A stretch of 64,000 nucleotides of DNA, taken from positions 1 to 64,000 of the forward strand of contig CAWIJK010000001.1 of assembly GCA_963836375.1 (NCBI GenBank), in the 5' to 3' direction. A program made the translations under genes and the position numbers. Shown one piece after another: positions 20,432-28,026 of this stretch. Numbering within the stretch: the first letter of the stretch is position 1; each line of letters opens with the position of its first letter. The stretch comes from CAWIJK01 sp963836375 (GTDB lineage Bacteria > Actinomycetota > Acidimicrobiia > Acidimicrobiales > RAAP-2). A model generated the notes under the pieces. The model was given only the letters and a program-made list of their open reading frames with translations. It was not told where the DNA came from and ran no database searches.

Positions 20432-21769
20432 TCACGGCCGTCCGATCCCGGTGTAGCTGAACCCGACCCGGCGCAGTGCGGCGGGGTCCAAGAGGTTCCG
20501 GGCGTCGACGATGGCCGGCGAGACCATCAGGTCTCGGACCTTGTCGAAGTCGAGGCCGCGGAACTCGTTCCACTCGGTCAAGAGCAGGACCACCCGGGCC
20601 CCCCGGCTGGCCTCATAGGCGTCGGTGCAGACCGTGATCCCGGCCAGGTCGTCGGGGGCTGTCTCTTTGGTGCCGGCCGGCGCTCCGACGGTCGGGTCGA
20701 AGGCCCGCACCAGCGCCCCGGCCTCTAACAAGCGCTGGGCCAGGGCGACCGCCGGTGAGCTCCGGCGGTCGTCGGTCCCGGCCTTGAAGGTCAGCCCCCA
20801 CACCCCGACGCTGACCCCGTCGAGGGAGCCGCCGACGGCCGAGGCGGCCTTGTCGATCACCCGGGCCATCTGGGCGTCGTTGCTGGCGATCGCCCCACGC
20901 AGCAGGTCGAAGTCGTAGCCGGCCGACTCGGCGATATGGATCAGCGCCCTGGTGTCCTTGGGGAGGCACGAGCCACCCCACCCGGGCCCGGGCCGAAGGA
21001 ATTCGAAACCGATCCGCCGGTCGTAGCCCAGCCCCAAGATGACGTCGCGCACATCGGCCCCGACCGACTCGCAGACCCCGGCAATGGCGTTGACGAAGCT
21101 GAGTTTGGTGGCCAAGAAGGCGTTGGAGGCGTACTTGATGGTCTCCGCCGTGGTGGTGTCGGTGACGATGAGCGGGGCCCCGGTCAGGGCGAACAGGGAG
21201 CCCACCTGGCCTGCCGCCCGCTGGTCCTCGGCGCCCACCACTACCCGGTCGGGGTGGAGGCTGTCGGACACCGCCGATCCCTCCCGCAGGAACTCCGGGT
21301 TTGAGACCACCGTGATGTCGTCACGGCCGGTGACCCGCTCCACCAGCAGGGCGGTCCCGACCGGGACCGTGGACTTGTTGACCACGATGGCCCCGGGTGC
21401 CAGGACCGTGGCGATCTCGGCCGCCGCCGCCTCGACGTAGGAGAGATCGGCCGACCCGTCGTCGCCCTGGGGGGTCGGGACGCAGAGGAACACGAACTCG
21501 CGGCCGGCGACCGCGTCGGGCGCGGAGGGCGCGAACCGGAGGGTCCCGCGCCTGGTGCCTTCGGCCAGCAGCTCCCCCAGTCCCTTCTCCATGATCGGGA
21601 CGTCACCGCGCACCAGGGCGGCGAATCGGCCGGGGTCTCGCTCGGCGCAGATGACGTCGTGGCCGAAGTGCGAGAGGGTGGCCGCCGTCGGCAGCCCGAC
21701 GTAGCCGGCCCCGATCACCGCCACCCGCCGGCGGCCGCCCGGGGGCACCGGTGCCCGGCCCGGGCTCAC
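20432..21769 (-). CDS. UDP-glucose 6-dehydrogenase
   Basis: Oxidises UDP-glucose to UDP-glucuronate with two NAD. The 445-residue protein has VAVIGAGYVGLPTA, VPTPQGDDGSADLSYVE, NPEFLREGSAV, the lysine region ASNAFLATKLSFVNAIA, the catalytic cysteine in GWGGSCLPKD, and FKAGTDDRRSSPA. The GTG start at 21769 overlaps the rmlD stop by four bases (GTGA) and adds a 15-residue Pro/Arg-rich lead. It supplies the substrate for the decarboxylase downstream. Confidence 0.93.
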   Translation of the reverse strand: MSPGRAPVPPGGRRRVAVIGAGYVGLPTAATLSHFGHDVICAERDPGRFAALVRGDVPIMEKGLGELLAEGTRRGTLRFAPSAPDAVAGREFVFLCVPTPQGDDGSADLSYVEAAAAEIATVLAPGAIVVNKSTVPVGTALLVERVTGRDDITVVSNPEFLREGSAVSDSLHPDRVVVGAEDQRAAGQVGSLFALTGAPLIVTDTTTAETIKYASNAFLATKLSFVNAIAGVCESVGADVRDVILGLGYDRRIGFEFLRPGPGWGGSCLPKDTRALIHIAESAGYDFDLLRGAIASNDAQMARVIDKAASAVGGSLDGVSVGVWGLTFKAGTDDRRSSPAVALAQRLLEAGALVRAFDPTVGAPAGTKETAPDDLAGITVCTDAYEASRGARVVLLLTEWNEFRGLDFDKVRDLMVSPAIVDARNLLDPAALRRVGFSYTGIGRP

Positions 21770-22680
21770 GTGGCGCTCCCGACCACCGCCAGCTCGCGCA
21801 CCAGGCGGGCCAGGCCGTCCTCCCACTCGGGGAGCAGCGGCAGGCCCGAAAGGCGCAGGGCGGCGTTGTCGAGGACCGAGTTGACCGGTCGTGGGGCCGG
21901 ACGGGGGGGGTGGAGATCGGCGGTGGCGATCGGCTCGACCCGGGACGGGTCGCCCCCGGCGGCCTCGACCACCGCCCGGACGAAGCCGTACCAGGTGGTG
22001 GCGCCCTGGTTGGTCACGTGGAACGTCCCGGGGCGCCGGTCGAGGGCCAAGGTGACCACGGCGGCGGCCAGGTCGGCCGTAAAGGTGGGCGAGCCGTGTT
22101 GGTCGTCGACGAAGCGGAGGGGACCGTCGCCCGAGGTCAGCCGCAGGGCGGTCCTGACCATGTTGGCCCCGCGGGCCCCGCAGACCCACGACGTCCGCAC
22201 GATCGTCGACCCGGGCGAGCACTCGAGTTCGCCCCCGAGCTTGGAGCGGCCGTAGACCGACAACGGGTTGGGGGCGTCCCACTCGACATAGGGGCGGGGG
22301 GAGGACCCGTCGAAGACGTAGTCGGTGGACACGTAGACCAGGTGGGCGCCGGCCAGTGCCGACGCCTCGGCCACGTGGCGGGTGCCCAGCGCGTTGACGG
22401 CGAAGGCGGTGTCGGGGTCGGACTCGCAGGCGTCGACCGCCGTGTAGGCACCGGCATGCACCACGACGTCGGGGGCCGTGGCGGCGATTGCCGTCAGCAC
22501 CGCCTCGCGGTCCTCGACGGCCAGGGCACCATGGTCCAGTCCGATCACCTCGTTGCCCGGGCCCGGCCCCTCGGGGCCGAGGAGGTCGCGCCGACGGCCG
22601 CCGGGGGCCACGTCGCCGGCGAAGGCGGCAACCAGGTCCGAGCCGAGCTGTCCTCCGGCACCGGTCACGAGAACCTTCAT
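21766..22680 (-). CDS. rmlD: dTDP-4-dehydrorhamnose reductase
   Basis: The last step of dTDP-L-rhamnose synthesis, with NAD(P)H as reductant. A 304-residue SDR-like protein: VTGAGGQLGSDL, VVHAGAYTAVDACE, VYVSTDYVFDGSSPRPYVE and VYGRSKLGGE (Tyr/Lys pair), then GVVRTSWV-like text. It starts 13 bases after rmlB and ends in a GTGA overlap with the next gene. rmlC, the epimerase step, is not in this window. Confidence 0.93.
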   Translation of the reverse strand: MKVLVTGAGGQLGSDLVAAFAGDVAPGGRRRDLLGPEGPGPGNEVIGLDHGALAVEDREAVLTAIAATAPDVVVHAGAYTAVDACESDPDTAFAVNALGTRHVAEASALAGAHLVYVSTDYVFDGSSPRPYVEWDAPNPLSVYGRSKLGGELECSPGSTIVRTSWVCGARGANMVRTALRLTSGDGPLRFVDDQHGSPTFTADLAAAVVTLALDRRPGTFHVTNQGATTWYGFVRAVVEAAGGDPSRVEPIATADLHPPRPAPRPVNSVLDNAALRLSGLPLLPEWEDGLARLVRELAVVGSAT

Positions 22681-22693
22681 CGCCGGGGCATCC

Positions 22694-23701
22694 CTAGCGG
22701 GCTCGGGCCCAGTCGGCCTCGACGACCGGGGCCCGGTCGCGCAACGGCTCCCACCACTCCCGGTTCGCCGCGTACCAGCGCACCGTGTCGGCCAGGCCCT
22801 CGGCGAAGGGGATCTCGGCCCGCCAGCCGAGGCGCTGGGCGATCTTGGTGGAGTCGAGCAGATACCGCCGGTCGTGGCCCGGCCGGTCGGGCACGATCTC
22901 CTTCAGCGACTCGGGCTTGTCGAGCGTTCCAAGGACCAGGTCGGCGATCTCCTCGATGCTGGCCTCAATTCCACTGCCCACGTGGTAGGTCTCACCCACC
23001 TCGCCCCGCTGGAGGACCGCCTCGACGGCCCGGCAGTGATCGCGCACGTGGAGCCACTCGCGGCGGTTCTTTGTCGACGCGTAGAGCGGCAGCCGCTTGT
23101 CGTCGAGCGCATTGGTCGTGAAGAGCGGGATGACCTTCTCGGGAAACTGGAAGGGCCCGTAGTTGTTGCAGCAGTTGGTGATGGTGACCGGGAGGTCGAA
23201 CGTCTCGAAGTAGGCCCGCACCGCGTGGTCCGCCCCCGCCTTGGACGCGTTGTAGGGGGTCCGCGGCCGGTAGGGGCTCTCCTCGGTGAACTTCTCGTCG
23301 GTGTCGAGGTCGAGGTCCCCGTAGACCTCGCAGGTCGAGATGTGGTGGAAGCGCCGGACCCCGTGGTGCCGTGACGCCTCGAGCATGGTCTGGGTCCCCA
23401 GGACGTTGGTCCGGAAGAACAGGCCCGGGTCCAGCACGGCGAGGCTGTTGTGGGACTCAGCGGCGAAGTGGACCACGGTGTCGATCTCGTGGTCGACCAG
23501 TGCCGCCGAGGCGGCCACCGGGTCGCAGACGTCGCCGCGGACGAAGGCGATCCGGTCCTCGACGTCGGAGAGGTTGGGCCGGTTTCCGGCGTAGGTCAGC
23601 ACGTCGTAGGCGACGACATGGTCCTCGGGGTGCTCGTCCACCCAGTACCGGACGAAGTTCGAGCCGATGAAGCCGGCACCGCCGGTCACGAGGAGGCGCA
23701 T
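22694..23701 (-). CDS. rmlB: dTDP-glucose 4,6-dehydratase
   Basis: Converts dTDP-glucose to dTDP-4-keto-6-deoxyglucose. 335 residues, with GGAGFIGSNFVR, STCEVYGDLDLDTDEKFTEE, PYNASKAGADH (Tyr/Lys) and NCCNNYGPFQFPEK, all typical of RmlB. It opens the surface-sugar operon that runs to 17857. Its -10 box overlaps the stop codon of birA, 13 bases upstream. Confidence 0.95.
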   Translation of the reverse strand: MRLLVTGGAGFIGSNFVRYWVDEHPEDHVVAYDVLTYAGNRPNLSDVEDRIAFVRGDVCDPVAASAALVDHEIDTVVHFAAESHNSLAVLDPGLFFRTNVLGTQTMLEASRHHGVRRFHHISTCEVYGDLDLDTDEKFTEESPYRPRTPYNASKAGADHAVRAYFETFDLPVTITNCCNNYGPFQFPEKVIPLFTTNALDDKRLPLYASTKNRREWLHVRDHCRAVEAVLQRGEVGETYHVGSGIEASIEEIADLVLGTLDKPESLKEIVPDRPGHDRRYLLDSTKIAQRLGWRAEIPFAEGLADTVRWYAANREWWEPLRDRAPVVEADWARAR

Positions 23702-23710
23702 CGGGCGGAC

Positions 23711-23716
23711 AGCCTA
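23711..23716 (-). promoter_or_regulatory. -10 box TAGGCT of rmlB, inside birA stop
   Basis: TAGGCT on the minus strand ends nine bases before the rmlB ATG. Its first three bases are the TAG stop of birA, so operon promoter and upstream stop codon share sequence. Confidence 0.45.
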
Positions 23717-24508
23717 GTTTGGGGCCAGGGGGTCATCGGCCCCGGTGCCCTGGGCGACCTCCCGCAGGTGGTGCACGTCGCCGGCCTGGACGACCCGTAT
23801 GCCCTCGGTCGTGCGAACGACCAGCCGGCCTCCCTCGTCGAGATCCACGGCGGTGCCCTCGAAGGACCCGGTGCCCAGCTCCACCCGGACCCGCCGCCCG
23901 AGAGTCGAGCACCGCTCTTTCCATTCGGCGGCCAGCCGCCGGCGGCCCCCGGTCGTGCCCAGCTCGCCCCGGCGGGCCCCGAGGGCCGTCACCAGCGCCC
24001 CGAGCAGCTCCTCGCGGTCCACCGGGTGCCCGCTCGCCTCCAGCAAGGAGGTACCGCCCGCACCCGGGGGCCCAGGCCAGGTGACGTTGATGCCGACCCC
24101 GACCACCACGGCCAGCGAACCGGGGGGCCCGCCGGGGGCGTCGGGATCCGCCTCGGCCAGCACCCCGGCCAGCTTGCGCCCGTCGACCAGCAGGTCGTTA
24201 GGCCACTTGAGCGACGGCCTGACCCCGGCCACGGTGGCGCAGGCGTCGGCGGCGGCCAGCGCCACCGCCGCGGTGCACAGGTACAGGTGCTCCACCGCCA
24301 GGACCGGGCGCACCAGGACCGAGGCGAGCAGGCTGGCCCCGGGCGGCGCCTCCCAGCTCCGGCCGAGGCGGCCCCGGCCCGCACTCTGGTGGTCGGCCAC
24401 GGCCACGACCCCCTCGGGAACCCCCCGTCGGGCCTCGTCCACCAGGTAGCGGTTCGTCGAGTCGAGCGTGGCGAACCGCCGGACATCGTCGAAGGCGGAC
24501 CCGGACAT
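23714..24508 (-). CDS. birA: Biotin-[acetyl-CoA-carboxylase] ligase
   Basis: Makes biotinyl-AMP and attaches biotin to the carrier lysine of carboxylases. The 264-residue protein has the ATP/biotin loop AGRGRLGRSWEAPPG, LKWPNDLLVDGRKLAGVL and VGVGINV, and a C-terminal SH3-like domain. There is no N-terminal winged helix, so it is the non-regulatory (class I) form. I chose the ATG at 24508, exactly seven bases after a TATGGT box; another ATG at 24520 overlaps that box. Its substrate, the biotinylated carboxylase, is divergently transcribed next door. Confidence 0.93.
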   Translation of the reverse strand: MSGSAFDDVRRFATLDSTNRYLVDEARRGVPEGVVAVADHQSAGRGRLGRSWEAPPGASLLASVLVRPVLAVEHLYLCTAAVALAAADACATVAGVRPSLKWPNDLLVDGRKLAGVLAEADPDAPGGPPGSLAVVVGVGINVTWPGPPGAGGTSLLEASGHPVDREELLGALVTALGARRGELGTTGGRRRLAAEWKERCSTLGRRVRVELGTGSFEGTAVDLDEGGRLVVRTTEGIRVVQAGDVHHLREVAQGTGADDPLAPN

Positions 24509-24515
24509 GGCAGGA

Positions 24516-24521
24516 ACCATA
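24516..24521 (-). promoter_or_regulatory. -10 box TATGGT of birA, leaderless
   Basis: TATGGT followed by seven bases and ATG at 24508, in the roughly 100-base divergent region shared with the carboxylase gene. Confidence 0.5.
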
Positions 24522-24611
24522 CGGCGCGTGCCACTGTGTGGGGCCGGAATGGGTGCCGGAGCGGCCGATCGGCCGCCCGCCCGGATCCACGGCCGAGTCG
24601 AAAGGCGTCGC

Positions 24612-26372
24612 GTGCTCAAAAAGGTCCTCATCGCCAACCGGGGAGAGATCGCCGTCCGGGTCATCAGGACCTGCCGCGAGCTGGGCGTCGGCACCGTCGC
24701 CGTCTACTCCGAGCTCGACCGCAACGCACTCCACGTCCGGATGGCCGACGAGGCGTACTCGCTCGGGGGCCAGACGGCGGCCGAGAGCTACCTCAACACC
24801 GCGGCGATCCTGGCCGCTATCGAGCGCAGCGGGGCCGACGCCGTGCATCCCGGCTACGGGTTCTTCTCGGAGAACCCCGATTTCGCCCGCTCCATCACCG
24901 ACGACGGGATCACCTTCATCGGGCCACCGCCCGAGGCGATGGAGATCATGGGCGACAAGATCAGCTCGCGGATCGCCGCCGGGAAGGCCGGAGTGGCCGG
25001 CGTCCCCGGGCGCTCCGAGCCGCTGGCGTCCCCCGACGAGGTGGTGACCTTCGGGGTCGAGCACGGCTGGCCGGTGGCCATCAAGGCCGCCTACGGCGGG
25101 GGCGGCCGTGGCATGAAGGTTGTGAACGCGCCCGAGGAGGCTGTCGAGGCGGTGGAGTCCGCCCAGCGCGAGGCCCAGGCGTACTTCGGCCGACCCGAGA
25201 TCTACGTCGAGCGGTACCTGGGCTGGCCCCGACACATCGAGATGCAGGTCCTCGCCGACGATCACGACAACGTGATCTGGCTCGGCGAGCGGGACTGCTC
25301 CAGCCAGCGTCGCCATCAGAAACTCATCGAGGAGAGCCCGGCACCCGAGTTCCCCGACGAGATCCGCCGGGCGATGGGCGCCGCCGCGGTGAATGTCACC
25401 CGGGCCTGTGGCTACCGCAACGCCGGGACCGTCGAATTCCTCTACCAGGACGGTGAGTTCTACTTCTTGGAGATGAACACCCGGCTCCAGGTCGAGCACC
25501 CGATTACCGAGCTGGTGACCGGCCTCGACCTGGTGGCCTGGCAGCTCCGGATCGCCTCAGGGGAACCCCTCACGATCGGCCAAGACGACATCACCCACCG
25601 GGGCCACGCCATCGAGGTCCGCATCAACGCCGAGGACCCCTCGGCTGGGCGCTTCTCGCCTTCCCCGGGCACCATCTCGACCTTCCACCAGCCCTCGGGT
25701 CCGGGCGTCCGCCTCGACGCCGGCTACGAGCCCGGCGACACCGTCAGCCAGTACTACGACAACCTCATCGCCAAGCTGGTGGTGTGGGCCGAGGACCGCG
25801 AGTCGGCCCGGCGGCGAATGCTGCGCGCCCTCGAGGAGACCGTGATCGGGGGTGTGGCCACCACCATCCCGGCCGACGTGGTCATCCTGTCGCACCCCGA
25901 TTTCGTGGCCGCCACCCATTCGACCAGGTGGGTCGAAGACGCCCTGGACCTCTCGGGCCTGGTGGCCGGGCCGGTCGCGATCGACCCCGAGCCCGGCGAG
26001 GATGCCAAGGTGCTCCGTGACGTGACGGCGGAGGTCGACGGGCGGCGCTACGAGGTCAAGCTCTGGGTGCCCGACCTCGGCCCACTGGCGGGGGCCGCCG
26101 GCGCCCGGGCCGCCGGGCCCAAGCGCAAGGGCGGCCACTCGGCCACCGCCGTGGCCGGCTCGGGAACCGTGACCGTCCCCATGCAGGGCACCATCGTCAA
26201 GATTCTGGTGGCCGTGGGCGACTCGGTGGAGGTGGGCCAGACCATCTGCGTGCTCGAGGCCATGAAGATGGAGAACGCGGTCAGCGCCGACAAGTCGGGG
26301 GTCGTGGCCGAGCTCAAGGTGGCGGCCGGCGACTCGGTCGGCGGCGGGGACGTGGTCGCCGTCATCGAGTGA
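24612..26372 (+). CDS. Acetyl/propionyl-CoA carboxylase alpha subunit (biotin carboxylase + biotin carrier)
   Basis: Carboxylates its own biotin with ATP and bicarbonate for transfer to acetyl- or propionyl-CoA by a separate beta subunit. 586 residues. The biotin carboxylase core (about 1-450) has KVLIANRGEIAVRVIRTCRE, YGGGGRGMKVV, RDCSSQRRHQKLIEE and FLEMNTRLQVEHPITE. A basic linker (GPKRKGG) leads to the biotinyl domain with EAMKMEN; the biotinylated lysine is about residue 552. The GTG start is preceded by GAAAGG. The beta (carboxyltransferase) subunit is not in the window. Propionyl-CoA carboxylation would feed the methylmalonyl-CoA mutases here, but an acetyl-CoA role is equally possible. 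Confidence 0.93.
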   Translation: MLKKVLIANRGEIAVRVIRTCRELGVGTVAVYSELDRNALHVRMADEAYSLGGQTAAESYLNTAAILAAIERSGADAVHPGYGFFSENPDFARSITDDGITFIGPPPEAMEIMGDKISSRIAAGKAGVAGVPGRSEPLASPDEVVTFGVEHGWPVAIKAAYGGGGRGMKVVNAPEEAVEAVESAQREAQAYFGRPEIYVERYLGWPRHIEMQVLADDHDNVIWLGERDCSSQRRHQKLIEESPAPEFPDEIRRAMGAAAVNVTRACGYRNAGTVEFLYQDGEFYFLEMNTRLQVEHPITELVTGLDLVAWQLRIASGEPLTIGQDDITHRGHAIEVRINAEDPSAGRFSPSPGTISTFHQPSGPGVRLDAGYEPGDTVSQYYDNLIAKLVVWAEDRESARRRMLRALEETVIGGVATTIPADVVILSHPDFVAATHSTRWVEDALDLSGLVAGPVAIDPEPGEDAKVLRDVTAEVDGRRYEVKLWVPDLGPLAGAAGARAAGPKRKGGHSATAVAGSGTVTVPMQGTIVKILVAVGDSVEVGQTICVLEAMKMENAVSADKSGVVAELKVAAGDSVGGGDVVAVIE

Positions 26373-26380
26373 GCGGCGAC

Positions 26381-26404
26381 GGGCCACGGCCGAGGGCCAC
26401 GGCC
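26381..26404. repeat. Short tandem direct repeat after carboxylase gene
   Basis: The 11-base unit GGGCCACGGCC occurs twice, separated by GA, just after the stop codon. The remaining 130 bases to the next gene hold no frame I can support. Confidence 0.6.
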
Positions 26405-26523
26405 CCACCGAACGCGACCGGTCCGGCACCAGGGCCCCGGGCACCCTCGGTCGGCCCGCGGCCACCGGCGCCCCGAGGCCCGGGGATTCGGGCTTCACTA
26501 CCCCCCGGAACCCGGTGCTGGGC

Positions 26524-26529
26524 CATAGT
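26524..26529 (+). promoter_or_regulatory. -10 box CATAGT of M20 amidohydrolase
   Basis: CATAGT (four of six bases matching TATAAT) is followed by six bases and GTG at 26536. The overlapping TAGTGT would leave only four bases, so CATAGT is preferred. Confidence 0.4.
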
Positions 26530-26535
26530 GTCCCG

Positions 26536-27702
26536 GTGACGATTACGACCGCCAAGGCCGCCGCCCGGGACACCGTCGAGCGGCGTCTGGGCGACCTGGT
26601 CGAACTCAGCGACCGCATCCACGACCACCCCGAGACCGCGTTCGCCGAGGACCGTTCGGCCGAGGCCGTGGCCGGGGCCCTCGAGGAGGGTGGCTTCAGC
26701 GTCGAGCGGGGCGTGTGCGACCTGCCGACGGCCTTCTCGGCCCGGGCCGGCCACGGCGACCTCGTGGTCGCCCTGTGCGCCGAGTACGACGCGCTGCCCG
26801 GCGTGGGCCACGCCTGCGGCCACAACATCATCGCCGCCAGCGCCGTCGGGGCCGGACTGGCGCTGGCCAGCGTGGCCGATGAGATCGGGGCCACCGTGGT
26901 CGTCCTCGGGACCCCGGCCGAGGAGGGCGGTGGGGGCAAGGTGCTCATGCTCGAACGCGGTGCCTTCGACGGTGTCCACGCGGCGATGATGGTCCATCCC
27001 TGGCCGGTGGAACGGCTGGCCGCCACCTGCCTGGCCGTCTCCCACTTCGACGTCCACTTCGCCGGCCGGGAGGCCCACGCCTCGGCCGCGCCCTGGGAGG
27101 GGATCAACGCGCTGGACGCCATGACGGTCTCCCAAGTGGGCATCGGCCTGCTCCGCCAGCACCTCCGGCCGGGCGACCAGGTGCACGGCGTGATTCTCGA
27201 GGGGGGCTCGGCGGCCAACGTCGTCCCGGCCTCGGTGACCGGACGCTTCATGTGTCGGGCCCGCACCCTCGACGAGCTGGGGATCCTCGAGCCCCGGGTC
27301 AGGGCCTGCTTCGAGGCGGGGGCGCGGGCGACCGGCGCCACGGTGAGGTTCACTGAGCTCTCCCCCGTCTACTCGCACATGGAGAGCGACGAGGGGCTCC
27401 TCGGCGCCTACCGGGCCAACGCCGAGGCGCTGGGGCGACACTTCGAACTCGACGACCACGGCGCACCGCGCCCGACGTTGTCGACTGACATGGCCAATGT
27501 CTCACTGGTCGTGCCGACGATTCACCCGCTGATCGCCATCGAGTCGGGCGGGGCGGTCAACCACCAGCCGGAGTTCGCCTCGGCCTGTGTCGGCTCGTCA
27601 GCGGACGCGGCCGTCCACGACGGTGCCGTCGCCATGGCCTGGACGGCGGTCGACGCCGCCGGCGACCCAGTGGAGCGCGAGCGACTGCTCGCTGGGCGAT
27701 GA
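26536..27702 (+). CDS. M20 family amidohydrolase/peptidase (ACY1L2/AbgB-like)
   Basis: A zinc amidohydrolase that cleaves an amide from an N-acyl or dipeptide-like substrate. The 388-residue protein has the metal-binding GHACGHNIIAA, the catalytic EEGGGG and VHPW. The dimerisation domain begins near AVSHFDVHFAGREAHASAAPWEG; a further motif is GGSAANVVPASVTGRFMCRA. The substrate is unknown. The small ABM-domain gene follows 10 bases downstream, so the two may be co-transcribed. Confidence 0.85.
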   Translation: MTITTAKAAARDTVERRLGDLVELSDRIHDHPETAFAEDRSAEAVAGALEEGGFSVERGVCDLPTAFSARAGHGDLVVALCAEYDALPGVGHACGHNIIAASAVGAGLALASVADEIGATVVVLGTPAEEGGGGKVLMLERGAFDGVHAAMMVHPWPVERLAATCLAVSHFDVHFAGREAHASAAPWEGINALDAMTVSQVGIGLLRQHLRPGDQVHGVILEGGSAANVVPASVTGRFMCRARTLDELGILEPRVRACFEAGARATGATVRFTELSPVYSHMESDEGLLGAYRANAEALGRHFELDDHGAPRPTLSTDMANVSLVVPTIHPLIAIESGGAVNHQPEFASACVGSSADAAVHDGAVAMAWTAVDAAGDPVERERLLAGR

Positions 27703-27712
27703 GCACACGCCG

Positions 27713-28009
27713 GTGATCGTCGAGCACGCCCTCCTCGAGGTCGTCCCGGGCCAGGAGGAGCCCTTCGAGCGGGCCTTCGCCGAGGCCAAGGGGATCATCT
27801 CGTCGATGCCCGGTTTCCGGTCACTGCGCCTGGGCCGGTGCATCGAGCGGCCCAACCGCTTCGTGCTGCTCGTGGACTGGGACACCCTCGAGGCCCACAT
27901 CGAGGGGTTCCGCGGCTCCCCCCGCTACGAGGAGTGGCGCCGGCTGCTGCACCACTTCTACGACCCGTTCCCCACCGTCGAGCACTACGAGGTGCTCGAG
28001 ACCGCCTGA
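27713..28009 (+). CDS. Antibiotic biosynthesis monooxygenase (ABM) domain protein
   Basis: A 98-residue dimeric ferredoxin-like fold protein. Visible text: VEHALLEVVPGQEEPFERAF, a central MPGFRSLRLGR strand, FVLLVDWDTLEAHIEGFRGS and HFYDPFPTVEHYEV. Such proteins act as cofactor-free monooxygenases or merely as small-molecule binders, and which applies here cannot be told. The GTG at 27713 lies 10 bases after the amidohydrolase stop; no better start is nearby. Confidence 0.75.
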   Translation: MIVEHALLEVVPGQEEPFERAFAEAKGIISSMPGFRSLRLGRCIERPNRFVLLVDWDTLEAHIEGFRGSPRYEEWRRLLHHFYDPFPTVEHYEVLETA

Positions 28010-28012
28010 CCC

Positions 28013-28025
28013 GCCGGCGCCCGGC
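28013..28025. terminator. Hairpin between convergent genes
   Basis: A 5-bp perfect stem (GCCGG/CCGGC) with a 3-base loop fills the 17-base gap between two convergent stop codons. Confidence 0.35.
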
Positions 28026-28026
28026 C

